Below are positions 9,395 through 16,445 of a stretch of 39,584 nt of DNA, one piece after another; position 1 is the stretch's first letter, and the number at the start of each line of letters is the position of its first letter. A program made the position numbers and the translations under genes. The notes beneath the pieces were generated by a model. The model was not told where the DNA came from, searched no databases, and saw only the letters and a list, made by a program, of their open reading frames with translations. Source of the DNA: Hyphomicrobiales bacterium (GTDB lineage: Bacteria; Pseudomonadota; Alphaproteobacteria; Rhizobiales; Aestuariivirgaceae). The stretch is taken from positions 1 through 39,584 of the forward strand of contig JAEUMI010000030.1 in assembly GCA_016792825.1 (NCBI GenBank). Direction: 5' to 3'.

Positions 9395-10163
9395 GCACCT
9401 TGACCTGCGCTTGCCTGAGAGAGGCAGCCAATGTCCCCTCAGGCGCCTGATCAGAAACCAGAGTCACGCTTGCCGACCATTCACCATAGACGGATAAAGA
9501 CGGCCGTTCGAATTTCGAGTGGTCGGCCAGAATGATCGTTTCTGAAGCCCTCCGCATCATCGCACCATAAATCAAGCCCGGTCCCACGCCCGCATCATTA
9601 GGGCCCTCGGCGGTTATCCCGCTTGCGCCGAGAAAAGCCTTGCTGGCGCGGAAGCGCTGCAGGGCATCAATAGCCTCGGCACCGTGGATCAGGTCTTCGC
9701 GGCCATCATATTGGCCGGGCAGCATCAAGACTTTATGGGCCGGATTGGACGCCAAGACCATGGCGATACTGAAGGCATGCGTGATGATCGTAAGATGGTT
9801 ACATTCAACTGCCACGCGCCTGGCAAACTGCAGGGTCGTGGCACCGCCTCCGATCATCAGGATGTCATCCGCCGAAATCAGTTTTACGGCGGCGGCTGCA
9901 ATGCGTTCACGCTCAGCCACCTTCAGACCTTCACGCTCGGCAAGTGCGGGCTCAAAACTTACTGGCCGCATGGCCCCGCCATAGGTGCGGTTGATGAGGC
10001 CACGGTCGGCGAGTTCAGCCAGGTCACGGCGTGCCGTTTCCGTCGAAACCGCCAGAAGTTCCGCAAGCTCATTGACCCGCAGGGCGGGCGTTGAGCGCAG
10101 CTCCGCCACAATCCGGGCCTGGCGGTCAGTCTTGCTCAATCGGGAATCGGGCTTGGGCATCAT
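9384..10163 (-). CDS. DeoR-family transcriptional regulator, probable BMC-operon regulator
   Basis: About 259 residues. The N-terminal DeoR winged helix-turn-helix spans roughly residues 11-65 (RVNELAELLAVSTETARRDL, then RGLINRTYGGA). The rest is a DeoR C-terminal sensor domain of the sugar-phosphate-isomerase-like fold with the GGGATT loop near 105-110. Two adjacent ATG codons (10163 and 10160) follow GGAAGA; either could start translation, and a longer upstream start is unnecessary. DeoR-family members usually repress catabolic operons and respond to phosphorylated intermediates. Because it is divergent from the BMC operon across 138 bases, I infer that it controls that operon. A phosphorylated amino alcohol, the product of the operon's kinase, would be a logical effector, but this is inference. 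Confidence 0.88.
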   Translation of the reverse strand: MMPKPDSRLSKTDRQARIVAELRSTPALRVNELAELLAVSTETARRDLAELADRGLINRTYGGAMRPVSFEPALAEREGLKVAERERIAAAAVKLISADDILMIGGGATTLQFARRVAVECNHLTIITHAFSIAMVLASNPAHKVLMLPGQYDGREDLIHGAEAIDALQRFRASKAFLGASGITAEGPNDAGVGPGLIYGAMMRRASETIILADHSKFERPSLSVYGEWSASVTLVSDQAPEGTLAASLRQAQVKVLSV

Positions 10164-10203
10164 TCTTCCATGGCAGGTTTGCGACTTCCTACAATTGTTG
10201 ATC

Positions 10204-10232
10204 ATTCTAGACGCCATTTGACCACTTGACAA
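10204..10232 (-). promoter_or_regulatory. Candidate promoter of the DeoR-family gene
   Basis: On the minus strand, TTGTCA (complement of 10227-10232) and TAGAAT (complement of 10204-10209) are separated by exactly 17 bases, close to the sigma-70 consensus. It lies about 40 bases upstream of the regulator start. Its -35 box overlaps the -35 box of the opposing BMC promoter, so occupancy of one would be expected to interfere with the other. Confidence 0.5.
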
Positions 10233-10254
10233 CATAAAATTGCTGTGCTTGCAT
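10226..10254 (+). promoter_or_regulatory. Candidate promoter of the BMC operon
   Basis: A perfect TTGACA -35 box at 10226-10231 is followed after 17 bases by TTGCAT at 10249-10254, a weak -10 match. A strong -35 with a poor -10 is common in regulated promoters. The AACATAA half-site at 10231-10237 falls in the spacer, where a bound repressor would block polymerase. Confidence 0.45.
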
Positions 10255-10271
10255 CGTATTTAGTTTTATGT
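10231..10271. promoter_or_regulatory. Inverted ACATAAAA...TTTTATGT repeat, candidate DeoR-family operator
   Basis: ACATAAAA at 10232-10239 and its exact reverse complement TTTTATGT at 10264-10271 flank the candidate BMC -10 region, with centres 32 bases apart (about three helical turns). ATGTT/AACAT half-sites occur in operators of the DeoR family (for example GlpR), so these are plausible sites for the divergent regulator. Binding is inferred only. Confidence 0.4.
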
Positions 10272-10301
10272 CGGTCATTTAATGCCCGAAGGAGCTCATT
10301 A

Positions 10302-11582
10302 ATGTTTGATTACGGTCATTTCCGGTTTGAGTCCAAGCAGGCGCTCTTTGACAAGGCCGTTACCTTCTGGAACCCGGACAAAACCAAATTCTGGCAGAAA
10401 GCGGGCATTGATCTGGTCATCGACCGGCGCGAGGGCTATTGCCTTTATGACATGAGCGGGCGGCGGCTCATTGACCTGCATCTCAATGGCGGCACCTATA
10501 ATTTGGGCCACCGGCATCCGGAACTCGTTGAAACGCTGAAGGGCGCCCTGGACTATTTCGACATCGGCAACCACTGGTTCCCTTCAGTGGCGCGCGCCGC
10601 CCTGGCGGAGTCGTTAATCAAGGTTTCGCCCGGAATGAAGTATGCGGTGTTTGCTCCCGGAGGAGCTGAGGCCGTGGACATCGCCATCAAGAGCGCTCGC
10701 TATGCAACGAAGCGACGCAAGATAGTCTCCATCATCAAGGGCTATCACGGCCATTCGGGTCTTGCGGTTGCCACGGGTGATGACCGTTTCACCAAGATCT
10801 TTCTCAGCGACCAGCCGGAGACCTTTATCCAGGTTCCTTTCAACGACATTGCCGCCATGGAAACAGCGCTCAAGGGCAATGATTGCGCGGCGCTGATCAT
10901 GGAAACCATTCCCGCAACCTATGGTTTCCCGATGCCGAAAGACGGCTATCTCAATGCCTGCAAGGCGTTGTGCGAAAAATATGGCGCCATGTATATCGCC
11001 GACGAAGTGCAAACCGGCCTGATGCGCACAGGTTCCATGTGGGGCTGGCAAGCCTATGGAATCCAACCCGATATCATGGTTACGGCCAAGGGGTTATCAG
11101 GCGGGCTCTACCCGATCAGCGCGTGCCTGGTGAACGAGAAAACCGGCGAGTGGCTGAATGAGGATGGCGCTGCCCATATCAGCACCTCGGGCGGCGCCGA
11201 ACTCGGCTGCATCGTGGCTCACAAGGTTATCGAAATGCTTTTGCGGAAAGAGACCATTGCCAATGTCGATATGGTCACAGAATTTTTCCGCGAAGGCATG
11301 AAGGAGATGATGGACCGCCATGGCGACATCTTCACCGGCGTGCGCCAGAAAGGCGTGATCCTCGGCCTTGAATTCAATCATCCGGAAGGTGCTGTATCAG
11401 TCTCCCGGGCACTTTATGAACATGGCGTGTGGGCGATCTTTTCCTCCCTCGACAAGCGCGTGTTGCAATGGAAGCCCGGCGTTCTGCTGAGCGCCGGCCT
11501 ATGCCAGGAAATTCTTGACCGGTTCGATGCAGCCATGCCGCGGGCGCGCGAACTGCTACGCAGTGCAGACAAAGTGAATTGA
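10302..11582 (+). CDS. Class III aminotransferase-fold PLP enzyme, probable amino-alcohol-phosphate phospho-lyase of the BMC pathway
   Basis: 426 residues from ATG 10302, chosen because GAAGGAGC lies at 10288-10295; a longer upstream frame would run through the promoter. PLP fold type I features are PGGAEAVDIAIKSAR (119-133) for phosphate binding, DEVQTG with Asp234, and the Schiff-base lysine Lys263 in TAKGLSGGLYP. Such proteins are annotated as aminotransferases, but in RMM/AAUM loci and in eukaryotic ethanolamine-phosphate lyase this fold catalyses phosphate and ammonia elimination. With a kinase in the same operon I infer 1-amino-2-propanol phosphate -> propionaldehyde + NH3 + Pi. A true aminotransferase remains possible. 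No obvious encapsulation peptide is seen at either end. It is the first gene of the BMC operon. Confidence 0.8.
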   Translation: MFDYGHFRFESKQALFDKAVTFWNPDKTKFWQKAGIDLVIDRREGYCLYDMSGRRLIDLHLNGGTYNLGHRHPELVETLKGALDYFDIGNHWFPSVARAALAESLIKVSPGMKYAVFAPGGAEAVDIAIKSARYATKRRKIVSIIKGYHGHSGLAVATGDDRFTKIFLSDQPETFIQVPFNDIAAMETALKGNDCAALIMETIPATYGFPMPKDGYLNACKALCEKYGAMYIADEVQTGLMRTGSMWGWQAYGIQPDIMVTAKGLSGGLYPISACLVNEKTGEWLNEDGAAHISTSGGAELGCIVAHKVIEMLLRKETIANVDMVTEFFREGMKEMMDRHGDIFTGVRQKGVILGLEFNHPEGAVSVSRALYEHGVWAIFSSLDKRVLQWKPGVLLSAGLCQEILDRFDAAMPRARELLRSADKVN

Positions 11583-11592
11583 GGACCCTGCC

Positions 11593-13104
11593 ATGAGTGA
11601 AGCTTTGTTGAAAGTGCCCGATGCCGCCCTTGAGCAGGCACGGATGATGCTCGACCGCGCCCGCTGGGGCGCCACAAGATTTCAAAAACTTGATCGCAGC
11701 ACGACCCAGCGCATTGTAAATGCGGTGGCCGCGGCAGCCCATGGCAAGGCGCAATATTATGCAGAATGGGCAGTGCGCGAAACCGGCATGGGTGTCGTGG
11801 CGCACAAGCGGATGAAGAATGAAGCCTGTTCGAAGGGGCTTGCCGAAACCTATTACGGTGAAAATTTTGTTTCCCCGCGCATTGACGAGGCCAAGAAGAT
11901 CGTCGAGCTGCCACGTCCGGCGGGCGTGATCTTCGCGCTTATTCCTGTCACCAACCCGGTGGCCACGGTTTATTTCAAAACACTCCTGGCGCTGATGACG
12001 CGCAATGCCATCATCCTGAGCCCCCATCCCGGAGCCAAGGCATGCTGCGCAGATGCTGCCCGCATGCTGGCGGAGGCGGCGAAGGCCGCTGGCGCGCCCG
12101 ACGGCGTTATTCAGGTGCTTGAAGAACCCAACATTCCGCTCATTGAAAAGCTGATCGCCGACGAACGCATTGATTTGGTCGTCGCCACCGGCGGGCCGTC
12201 GGTGGTGAAGGCTGCCTATCGCTCAGGAAACCCTGCTTACGGCGTGGGGCCTGGCAATGCCCCCGTGCTGGTTGATGACACAGCGGACATGAGGCTTGCG
12301 GCCAAGCGGATCGTCGCATCCAAGGCCTTTGACAATTCCATTCTCTGCACCAACGAATCCGCGGTTCTGGCCTTTTCCAGCGTTGCGGAGTCCCTCCTTG
12401 CTTCGATGAAGGCAGAAGGCGCGCATATTTGCACGGCCGAAGAAGCCCAGAAACTGAGGCAACTTCTGTTCACCGAAAATGGCTTCAACGTGGGCATGAT
12501 CGGCAGGGACGCCAGTGTTATCGCCAAGGCGGCGGGCTTCCCGGCCCCCAATGCCAGAATTCTGGTGACGCCGGTAGATCTCGTGCAGCCGGAAGAAAAA
12601 CTGGTGCGGGAAAAGCTCTGCCCGGTCCTCGCCTTTGCGCGGGTCGGCAATATTGACCAGGCCATTTCGGCGGCGCGCTCGATGATGCGCAATTCGGGGC
12701 GCGGCCATTCCGCCGCAATCCATTCCAGAAACGAGGCAAACATCATGGCTTTCGCCGCCGCCCTGCCCGCGCTTCGCATGGCCGTCAATGCCGGCTGCTC
12801 GCTTGGCGCTTCCGGCTATGAAACCAATCTCGGCCCCTCCATGACCATTGGCACAGGCTTTGCCGGCGGCTCGTCGCTCAGCGAAAACCTCACACCGCAG
12901 CATCTCATGCAGTATTCCCGCATCGCCTATAACAAGGATGCCAGCGAGGCGTTCGGCCGCTTCACGGGGCTTGATCCGCTGAACCTGCCAAAGTCCGCGA
13001 AACCCGCAGCCTCGCTTGTCGTCAACAATCCGGAAACCGACGAGCTGCGCCGCGAGCTCCGCAAAATCATCCTCGAGGAGCTGAACGCGGTTCTCGCGGC
13101 TTAA
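11593..13104 (+). CDS. CoA-acylating aldehyde dehydrogenase with C-terminal encapsulation-like peptide (BMC signature enzyme)
   Basis: 503 residues. The family is the EutE/PduP/AdhE-N CoA-acylating aldehyde dehydrogenase group: IPVTNPVATVYFK (117-129), TGGPSVVKAAY (199-209), GVGPGNAPV (217-225) and catalytic Cys252 in DNSILCTNES. It would turn propionaldehyde or a similar short aldehyde, NAD+ and CoA into acyl-CoA inside the microcompartment. After the catalytic core there is a Pro/Ala-rich linker (about 463-480) and a terminal amphipathic helix at 482-502 (ELRRELRKIILEEL), the typical form of a BMC encapsulation peptide. It follows the PLP enzyme by 10 bases and precedes the first shell gene by 3 bases. 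No phosphotransacylase or classical alcohol dehydrogenase is in the operon. Confidence 0.92.
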   Translation: MSEALLKVPDAALEQARMMLDRARWGATRFQKLDRSTTQRIVNAVAAAAHGKAQYYAEWAVRETGMGVVAHKRMKNEACSKGLAETYYGENFVSPRIDEAKKIVELPRPAGVIFALIPVTNPVATVYFKTLLALMTRNAIILSPHPGAKACCADAARMLAEAAKAAGAPDGVIQVLEEPNIPLIEKLIADERIDLVVATGGPSVVKAAYRSGNPAYGVGPGNAPVLVDDTADMRLAAKRIVASKAFDNSILCTNESAVLAFSSVAESLLASMKAEGAHICTAEEAQKLRQLLFTENGFNVGMIGRDASVIAKAAGFPAPNARILVTPVDLVQPEEKLVREKLCPVLAFARVGNIDQAISAARSMMRNSGRGHSAAIHSRNEANIMAFAAALPALRMAVNAGCSLGASGYETNLGPSMTIGTGFAGGSSLSENLTPQHLMQYSRIAYNKDASEAFGRFTGLDPLNLPKSAKPAASLVVNNPETDELRRELRKIILEELNAVLAA

Positions 13105-13107
13105 TCC

Positions 13108-13707
13108 ATGGCAATACTGCGCTCATTCATTTTCCTCGACCAGCTGCAGCCGCAGACCATGTGCTATCTCGGCTCATGGATCAAAGGATCGCTGCCCCGC
13201 CGCAATATGGCGGCGCAGATCATCGAGGTGGCGCCGGGACTTGATATCGAAGCCTTGACCGACATCGCCCTGAAAGAGGCCGATGTGCAAGGCGGCATTC
13301 TGGTGGTGGAGCGGCAATTCGGCTATCTTGAAATCCATTCCCGCGACATCGCGGCAGTCAAGGCCTCCGCCGAAGCGGTGCTTGCCGCGTTGGGCAAAAA
13401 TTCTTCCGATGCCATGCCGCCCAAAATTCTTGCTTCAAAAATCATCACCAGAATCGACCCCAATCATGCATTTCTGATCAACCGCAACAAGGGGGGCTCG
13501 ATGATTCTGGCCGGTGAAACGCTGTTCGTTCTGGAGACTGAGCCCGCGGCCTACGCCATCCTCGCGTCAAACGCGGCGGAGAAGGCCGCCAATATCAAGA
13601 TCGTCGATTATCGCATGATCGGCGCCACGGGCAGGCTTTACCTTTCAGGCACCGAATCAGAAGTGAAAGCCGCGGCCGGCGCCGCAGAACAGGCCCTGGA
13701 ATTATGA
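13108..13707 (+). CDS. BMC-T shell protein, CsoS1D-like (permuted tandem BMC domains), copy 1
   Basis: 199 residues with two BMC domains: domain 1 about residues 1-95, domain 2 about 104-199. The opening LRSFIFLDQLQPQ and later VVERQFGYLEIH, FLINRNKGGSMILAGET and LETEPAAY strongly resemble CsoS1D, the permuted, double-stacking trimeric shell protein. The gating pair Glu68-Arg69 of CsoS1D-type central pores is conserved in VERQFG. Trimers would occupy hexagonal positions in the shell and could form a gated pore for larger metabolites such as CoA or NAD. There is no clear ribosome site before ATG 13108, only 3 bases from the previous stop, so translation is probably coupled. Its end overlaps the next start as ATGA. 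Confidence 0.92.
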   Translation: MAILRSFIFLDQLQPQTMCYLGSWIKGSLPRRNMAAQIIEVAPGLDIEALTDIALKEADVQGGILVVERQFGYLEIHSRDIAAVKASAEAVLAALGKNSSDAMPPKILASKIITRIDPNHAFLINRNKGGSMILAGETLFVLETEPAAYAILASNAAEKAANIKIVDYRMIGATGRLYLSGTESEVKAAAGAAEQALEL

Positions 13708-14084
13708 AAGCTGAAACTTCACAGGAATTGCGCGGACTGGTGCGGGAAGTGCTCAAGGAAGCAATGGCCAATCGGGCAGCTCCAAAACAGGGTGCCGAAA
13801 CGATCCGCATTGGCAGCGATGCAGACCTGCAGGCCTTTGTTGCCCGTATATCGAGTCCCGGTGTTATTGAATCAGTTCGCGCCGGAAAACTGCGATTCAC
13901 GCTGGGGCACACTGCTCCTGCCCCAACGGGATCGGGTGACATCCTGGAAGGTGTCATCTCGGAACAAAGAATTTCCGCCCTCGCAGGAAAAGGCGCCGTC
14001 ATACTGGGTCCCACCGCCGTGCTCACGCCGCTGGCACGCGACAGGGCGCGCAAACTTGGCCTCAAAATTGAAAGGAGACGCTGA
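13704..14084 (+). CDS. Microcompartment-associated small protein with N-terminal encapsulation-like helix
   Basis: 126 residues; function not recognised. Residues 6-22 (SQELRGLVREVLKEAMA) form an amphipathic helix that resembles the C-terminal tail of the aldehyde dehydrogenase in this operon. An Ala/Pro/Lys/Gln linker and a compact domain follow. The C-terminal segment AVLTPLARDRARKLGLKI resembles a short motif seen in other small BMC-locus proteins. Mycobacterial RMM loci also carry an uncharacterised gene between the BMC-T and BMC-P genes, so the position is conserved. I infer a luminal protein or cargo adaptor tethered to the shell. Both junctions are overlaps (ATGA at 13704, TGATG at 14082-14086). 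Confidence 0.75.
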   Translation: MKAETSQELRGLVREVLKEAMANRAAPKQGAETIRIGSDADLQAFVARISSPGVIESVRAGKLRFTLGHTAPAPTGSGDILEGVISEQRISALAGKGAVILGPTAVLTPLARDRARKLGLKIERRR

Positions 14085-14341
14085 TGCTCAAGGCAACGGT
14101 CACGGGCCGCATCTGGTCCACAAAGAAGCTTGGCGACGTTCCAACCGGATCCATCCTTGAGGTCCAGGTGGAGGATTCGTCGACAAGGCTCCTCGCCTTC
14201 GACCCGCTGGGATGCGGCGATGGCGAAAAAGTCATTGTGGCAACGGGCTCCGTTGCCGCAGCATGGTTTCCAGGCAAGGCACCGCCCATCGATGCGCTGA
14301 TTATCGGCTCCATCGATGAGTCCTCGGAAAAGAAGAAGTAA
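14084..14341 (+). CDS. BMC-P pentameric vertex shell protein (EutN/CcmL family)
   Basis: 85 residues, a typical EutN/CcmL single domain. It starts [15 protein letters not shown], has the central [21 protein letters not shown], and ends near DALIIGSID before a Lys-rich tail. Pentamers of this family cap the vertices of polyhedral microcompartments. The ribosome site AAAGGAG lies at 14071-14077, and the ATG overlaps the previous stop by one base. As the only vertex gene seen in the window it is probably essential for closing the shell. There are 28 bases before the BMC-H start. Confidence 0.95.
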   Translation: MLKATVTGRIWSTKKLGDVPTGSILEVQVEDSSTRLLAFDPLGCGDGEKVIVATGSVAAAWFPGKAPPIDALIIGSIDESSEKKK

Positions 14342-14369
14342 CGAAGCACATAAACCACAGGAGAAGAAG

Positions 14370-14654
14370 ATGTCGAGCAATGCAATTGGAATGGTTGAGA
14401 CCAAAGGCTACGTGGCTGCCCTTGCCGCGGCTGATGCCATGGTGAAGGCCGCAAACGTCACGATCATCGGCCGCGAGGAAGTGGGCGATGGCCTGGTTGC
14501 CGTGATCATCAACGGCGATGTTGGCGCGGTCAAGGCCGCCACCGAAGCAGGCGCTGAAGTTGCCGGCCAGGTTGGCACGCTGGTATCAGTTCATGTGATT
14601 CCGCGTCCGCATGCGGATGTATCGAAGCATTTCACCTCAGGCACGGCGAAATAA
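14370..14654 (+). CDS. BMC-H hexameric shell protein (PduA/EutM/CcmK family)
   Basis: 94 residues from ATG 14370, set by AGGAG about eight bases upstream; an earlier in-frame ATG would overlap the BMC-P gene. The sequence is a canonical single BMC domain: [43 protein letters not shown] and [10 protein letters not shown]. The pore loop reads EEVGDGLV, with Asp40 where PduA has Ser40, so six carboxylates would line the hexamer pore. That would favour cationic metabolites, which fits an amino-alcohol substrate (inference). It is the only BMC-H gene in the window and so presumably makes most of the facets. Confidence 0.96.
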   Translation: MSSNAIGMVETKGYVAALAAADAMVKAANVTIIGREEVGDGLVAVIINGDVGAVKAATEAGAEVAGQVGTLVSVHVIPRPHADVSKHFTSGTAK

Positions 14655-14668
14655 AGAAGGCCTGAAAC

Positions 14669-15322
14669 GTGGTTCCTGATCGCACGCCCGGCAAGGGCGA
14701 CTTGCGGGTCTTTCTCACGCTTGAAAGCCTGCAGCCGCAGTTTGCCGCCTATCTGGGCACGCCCACGCGGGCCCGCGGGTACCCGCCCTATGCGGGCCAG
14801 CATGCGCTTATTATCGAGGTCGCCCCCGGCCTGATGATCGAGCGGGTGATTGATCTGGCCCTCAAGGCCGATCCTGACCTGGAGCCGGGCATCCTGTTCG
14901 TGGAGCGACAATTCGGCATTCTGGAGATCCACGGCAGCGACAAGGAGAAACTGTTGCTTGCGGGGAACACGATGCTGAAGGGCCTCGGCCTCAATGCGGG
15001 CGAACAGCTAAAGCCCAAGATCCTGTACACGGATGTCATTGAGGATGTGGCAGACCAGCACGCCGTCATCATCAACCGCAACCGGCAAGCTTCGATGATC
15101 CTGCCCGGCGAAACCCTGCTGATCTGTGAAATGGTCCCTGCACTTTACGCCGCCATTGCGGCAAATGAGGCCGAGAAGGCGGCGCCGGGACTAACGCTTG
15201 TGGATGTGCAGATGATCGGAGCGGCGGGCCGGCTTTACATGTCTGGCTCCACTGAAAATGTGCAGCGGGGGCTTGCGCGGATTGAACAGGTTCTGGCATC
15301 AATCGAGGGGCGCGACGGCTAG
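14669..15322 (+). CDS. BMC-T shell protein, CsoS1D-like, copy 2
   Basis: 217 residues from GTG 14669, with AGAAGG at 14655-14660 as ribosome site. Like copy 1 it has two permuted BMC domains (VFLTLESLQPQFAAYLG; later IINRNRQASMILPGET), and keeps the gating Glu79-Arg80 in FVERQFGILEIH. It differs by an N-terminal extension of about 12 residues and an Arg/Tyr/Pro-rich loop at about 33-42 (TRARGYPPYA) where copy 1 has SWIKGSLPRRN, so the two are diverged paralogues. RMM loci characteristically encode two BMC-T proteins flanking the small-protein, BMC-P and BMC-H genes, and the same arrangement is seen here. Confidence 0.92.
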   Translation: MVPDRTPGKGDLRVFLTLESLQPQFAAYLGTPTRARGYPPYAGQHALIIEVAPGLMIERVIDLALKADPDLEPGILFVERQFGILEIHGSDKEKLLLAGNTMLKGLGLNAGEQLKPKILYTDVIEDVADQHAVIINRNRQASMILPGETLLICEMVPALYAAIAANEAEKAAPGLTLVDVQMIGAAGRLYMSGSTENVQRGLARIEQVLASIEGRDG

Positions 15323-15334
15323 GGAATTTCTGAC

Positions 15335-16345
15335 GTGACGGACTTCGATCATTTGCCCCATGAAGAGCAATTGAAAGCCCTGCTGGAGCTGGCGCGGGCC
15401 GCGACAGAAAACTATGCGCTGCCAGATCATCTCACCGTCGTGATGATCAATCTTTCAGAGAATGCGACCTATAAGGTTGAAGCGCCGAATGGCCAGAGGT
15501 GGGCCTTGCGGGTTCACCGCGATGGCTATCACTCCAAAGCCGCCATCGCTTCCGAGCTTTCATGGCTCATGGATTTGCGAAATTCTAAAGTTGTCGTCAC
15601 GCCGCGCCCGGTGAAAGGACGCGACGGTGAACTTATTCAACTGGTTTCCCATCCCGCGATGCACCGGCCACGCCATGTGGTTCTGTCCGAGTGGGAAACT
15701 GGTTCAGAGCCCGGCATCGGCGAGGATCTTTCTAAGCCCTTCGAGGTGCTAGGCGAAGTCACGGCCCGTATGCATATCCACGCTCGGCAATGGAAACGGC
15801 CGGAATGGTTTCAGCGGCATGCCTGGAATTTCGAAACGAGCCTGGGCGAGGCGCGGCCCCATTGGGGGCGCTGGCGCGACGGCATGGGCGTTGATGCTGC
15901 AAAAGCAAAACTCTTTGGCCGCACGGTTGATCTCATCGGCAAGCGCCTCAAAGCCTATGGGCAGGACAATGAACGCTTCGGCCTTATTCATTGCGACCTA
16001 AGATTGGCCAATCTCCTGATCGATGATGGCCAAGTGAAGGTCATCGACTTCGATGACTGCGGCTTCGGCTGGTACATGTATGATGCAGCGACCCCGGTGT
16101 CTTTCTACGAGCATGAGCCGCAGGTGCCGGCCCTGATCGAATCCTGGAAAACGGGTTACCGCCGGGTGATCGATCTTCCCAAGGCCGATGAGGCGGAAAT
16201 TCCAACCTTTGTCATGCTGCGCCGGCTGTTGCTGGTGGCCTGGATCGGGTCCCATTCTGAAACCGATTTAGCAAAGTCCATGGGCCTTCCCTACACGGAA
16301 GGAACGATGGGGTTGTGTGAAGACTACTTGAAGAAGTTCGGCTGA
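15335..16345 (+). CDS. APH-fold small-molecule kinase, probable amino-alcohol (1-amino-2-propanol) kinase
   Basis: 336 residues, GTG start at 15335 twelve bases after the BMC-T stop. It belongs to the aminoglycoside/choline kinase-like superfamily: nucleotide-binding lobe with YKVEAPNGQRWALRVHR (46-62), Brenner motif with His219, Asp221 and Asn226 (IHCDLRLANLL), and the metal-binding Asp238-Phe-Asp240. Antibiotic resistance is unlikely; in the RMM/AAUM locus of Mycobacterium the corresponding kinase phosphorylates (S)-1-amino-2-propanol. Its product would be the substrate for the PLP enzyme that begins this operon. It is the last gene of the BMC operon and has no encapsulation helix that I can see, so phosphorylation probably occurs in the cytosol. 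Confidence 0.85.
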   Translation: MTDFDHLPHEEQLKALLELARAATENYALPDHLTVVMINLSENATYKVEAPNGQRWALRVHRDGYHSKAAIASELSWLMDLRNSKVVVTPRPVKGRDGELIQLVSHPAMHRPRHVVLSEWETGSEPGIGEDLSKPFEVLGEVTARMHIHARQWKRPEWFQRHAWNFETSLGEARPHWGRWRDGMGVDAAKAKLFGRTVDLIGKRLKAYGQDNERFGLIHCDLRLANLLIDDGQVKVIDFDDCGFGWYMYDAATPVSFYEHEPQVPALIESWKTGYRRVIDLPKADEAEIPTFVMLRRLLLVAWIGSHSETDLAKSMGLPYTEGTMGLCEDYLKKFG

Positions 16346-16348
16346 ACC

Positions 16349-16445
16349 GGCCCTTCGGGGCCCGACCGTGCCGGGCACCTCAGGGTGAGGAAGCTAAATG
16401 ACCCTCATGCTGAGGTGCGAGCGCAGCGAGCCTCGAAGCATCAGG
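16349..16445. repeat. Palindromic dispersed repeat between the two convergent operons
   Basis: GGCCC-TTCG-GGGCC forms a small hairpin just after the kinase stop. Then CCTCA-GGG-TGAGG (16378-16390), CCTCA-TGC-TGAGG (16403-16415), and a GCGAGCGCAGCGAGCCTCGAAGCATCAGG segment follow. CCTCATGCT (16403-16411) and AGCATCAGG (16437-16445) are 8/9 complementary and would close a long hairpin. Sequences of this kind are dispersed intergenic repeats in many alphaproteobacterial genomes. The repeat supplies the stop codon and last bases of the SDR gene. It could act as a bidirectional terminator or 3'-end stabiliser for both convergent transcripts. Confidence 0.7.

Noticed and set aside
10302..11582. Glutamate-1-semialdehyde aminomutase or ornithine-type aminotransferase
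   Set aside because: The fold is shared, but no heme or arginine pathway genes are nearby and the operon setting favours a BMC phospho-lyase.
15335..16345. Aminoglycoside resistance phosphotransferase
   Set aside because: The APH-like fold is shared with choline and amino-alcohol kinases; its place as last gene of a BMC operon points to a catabolic kinase.
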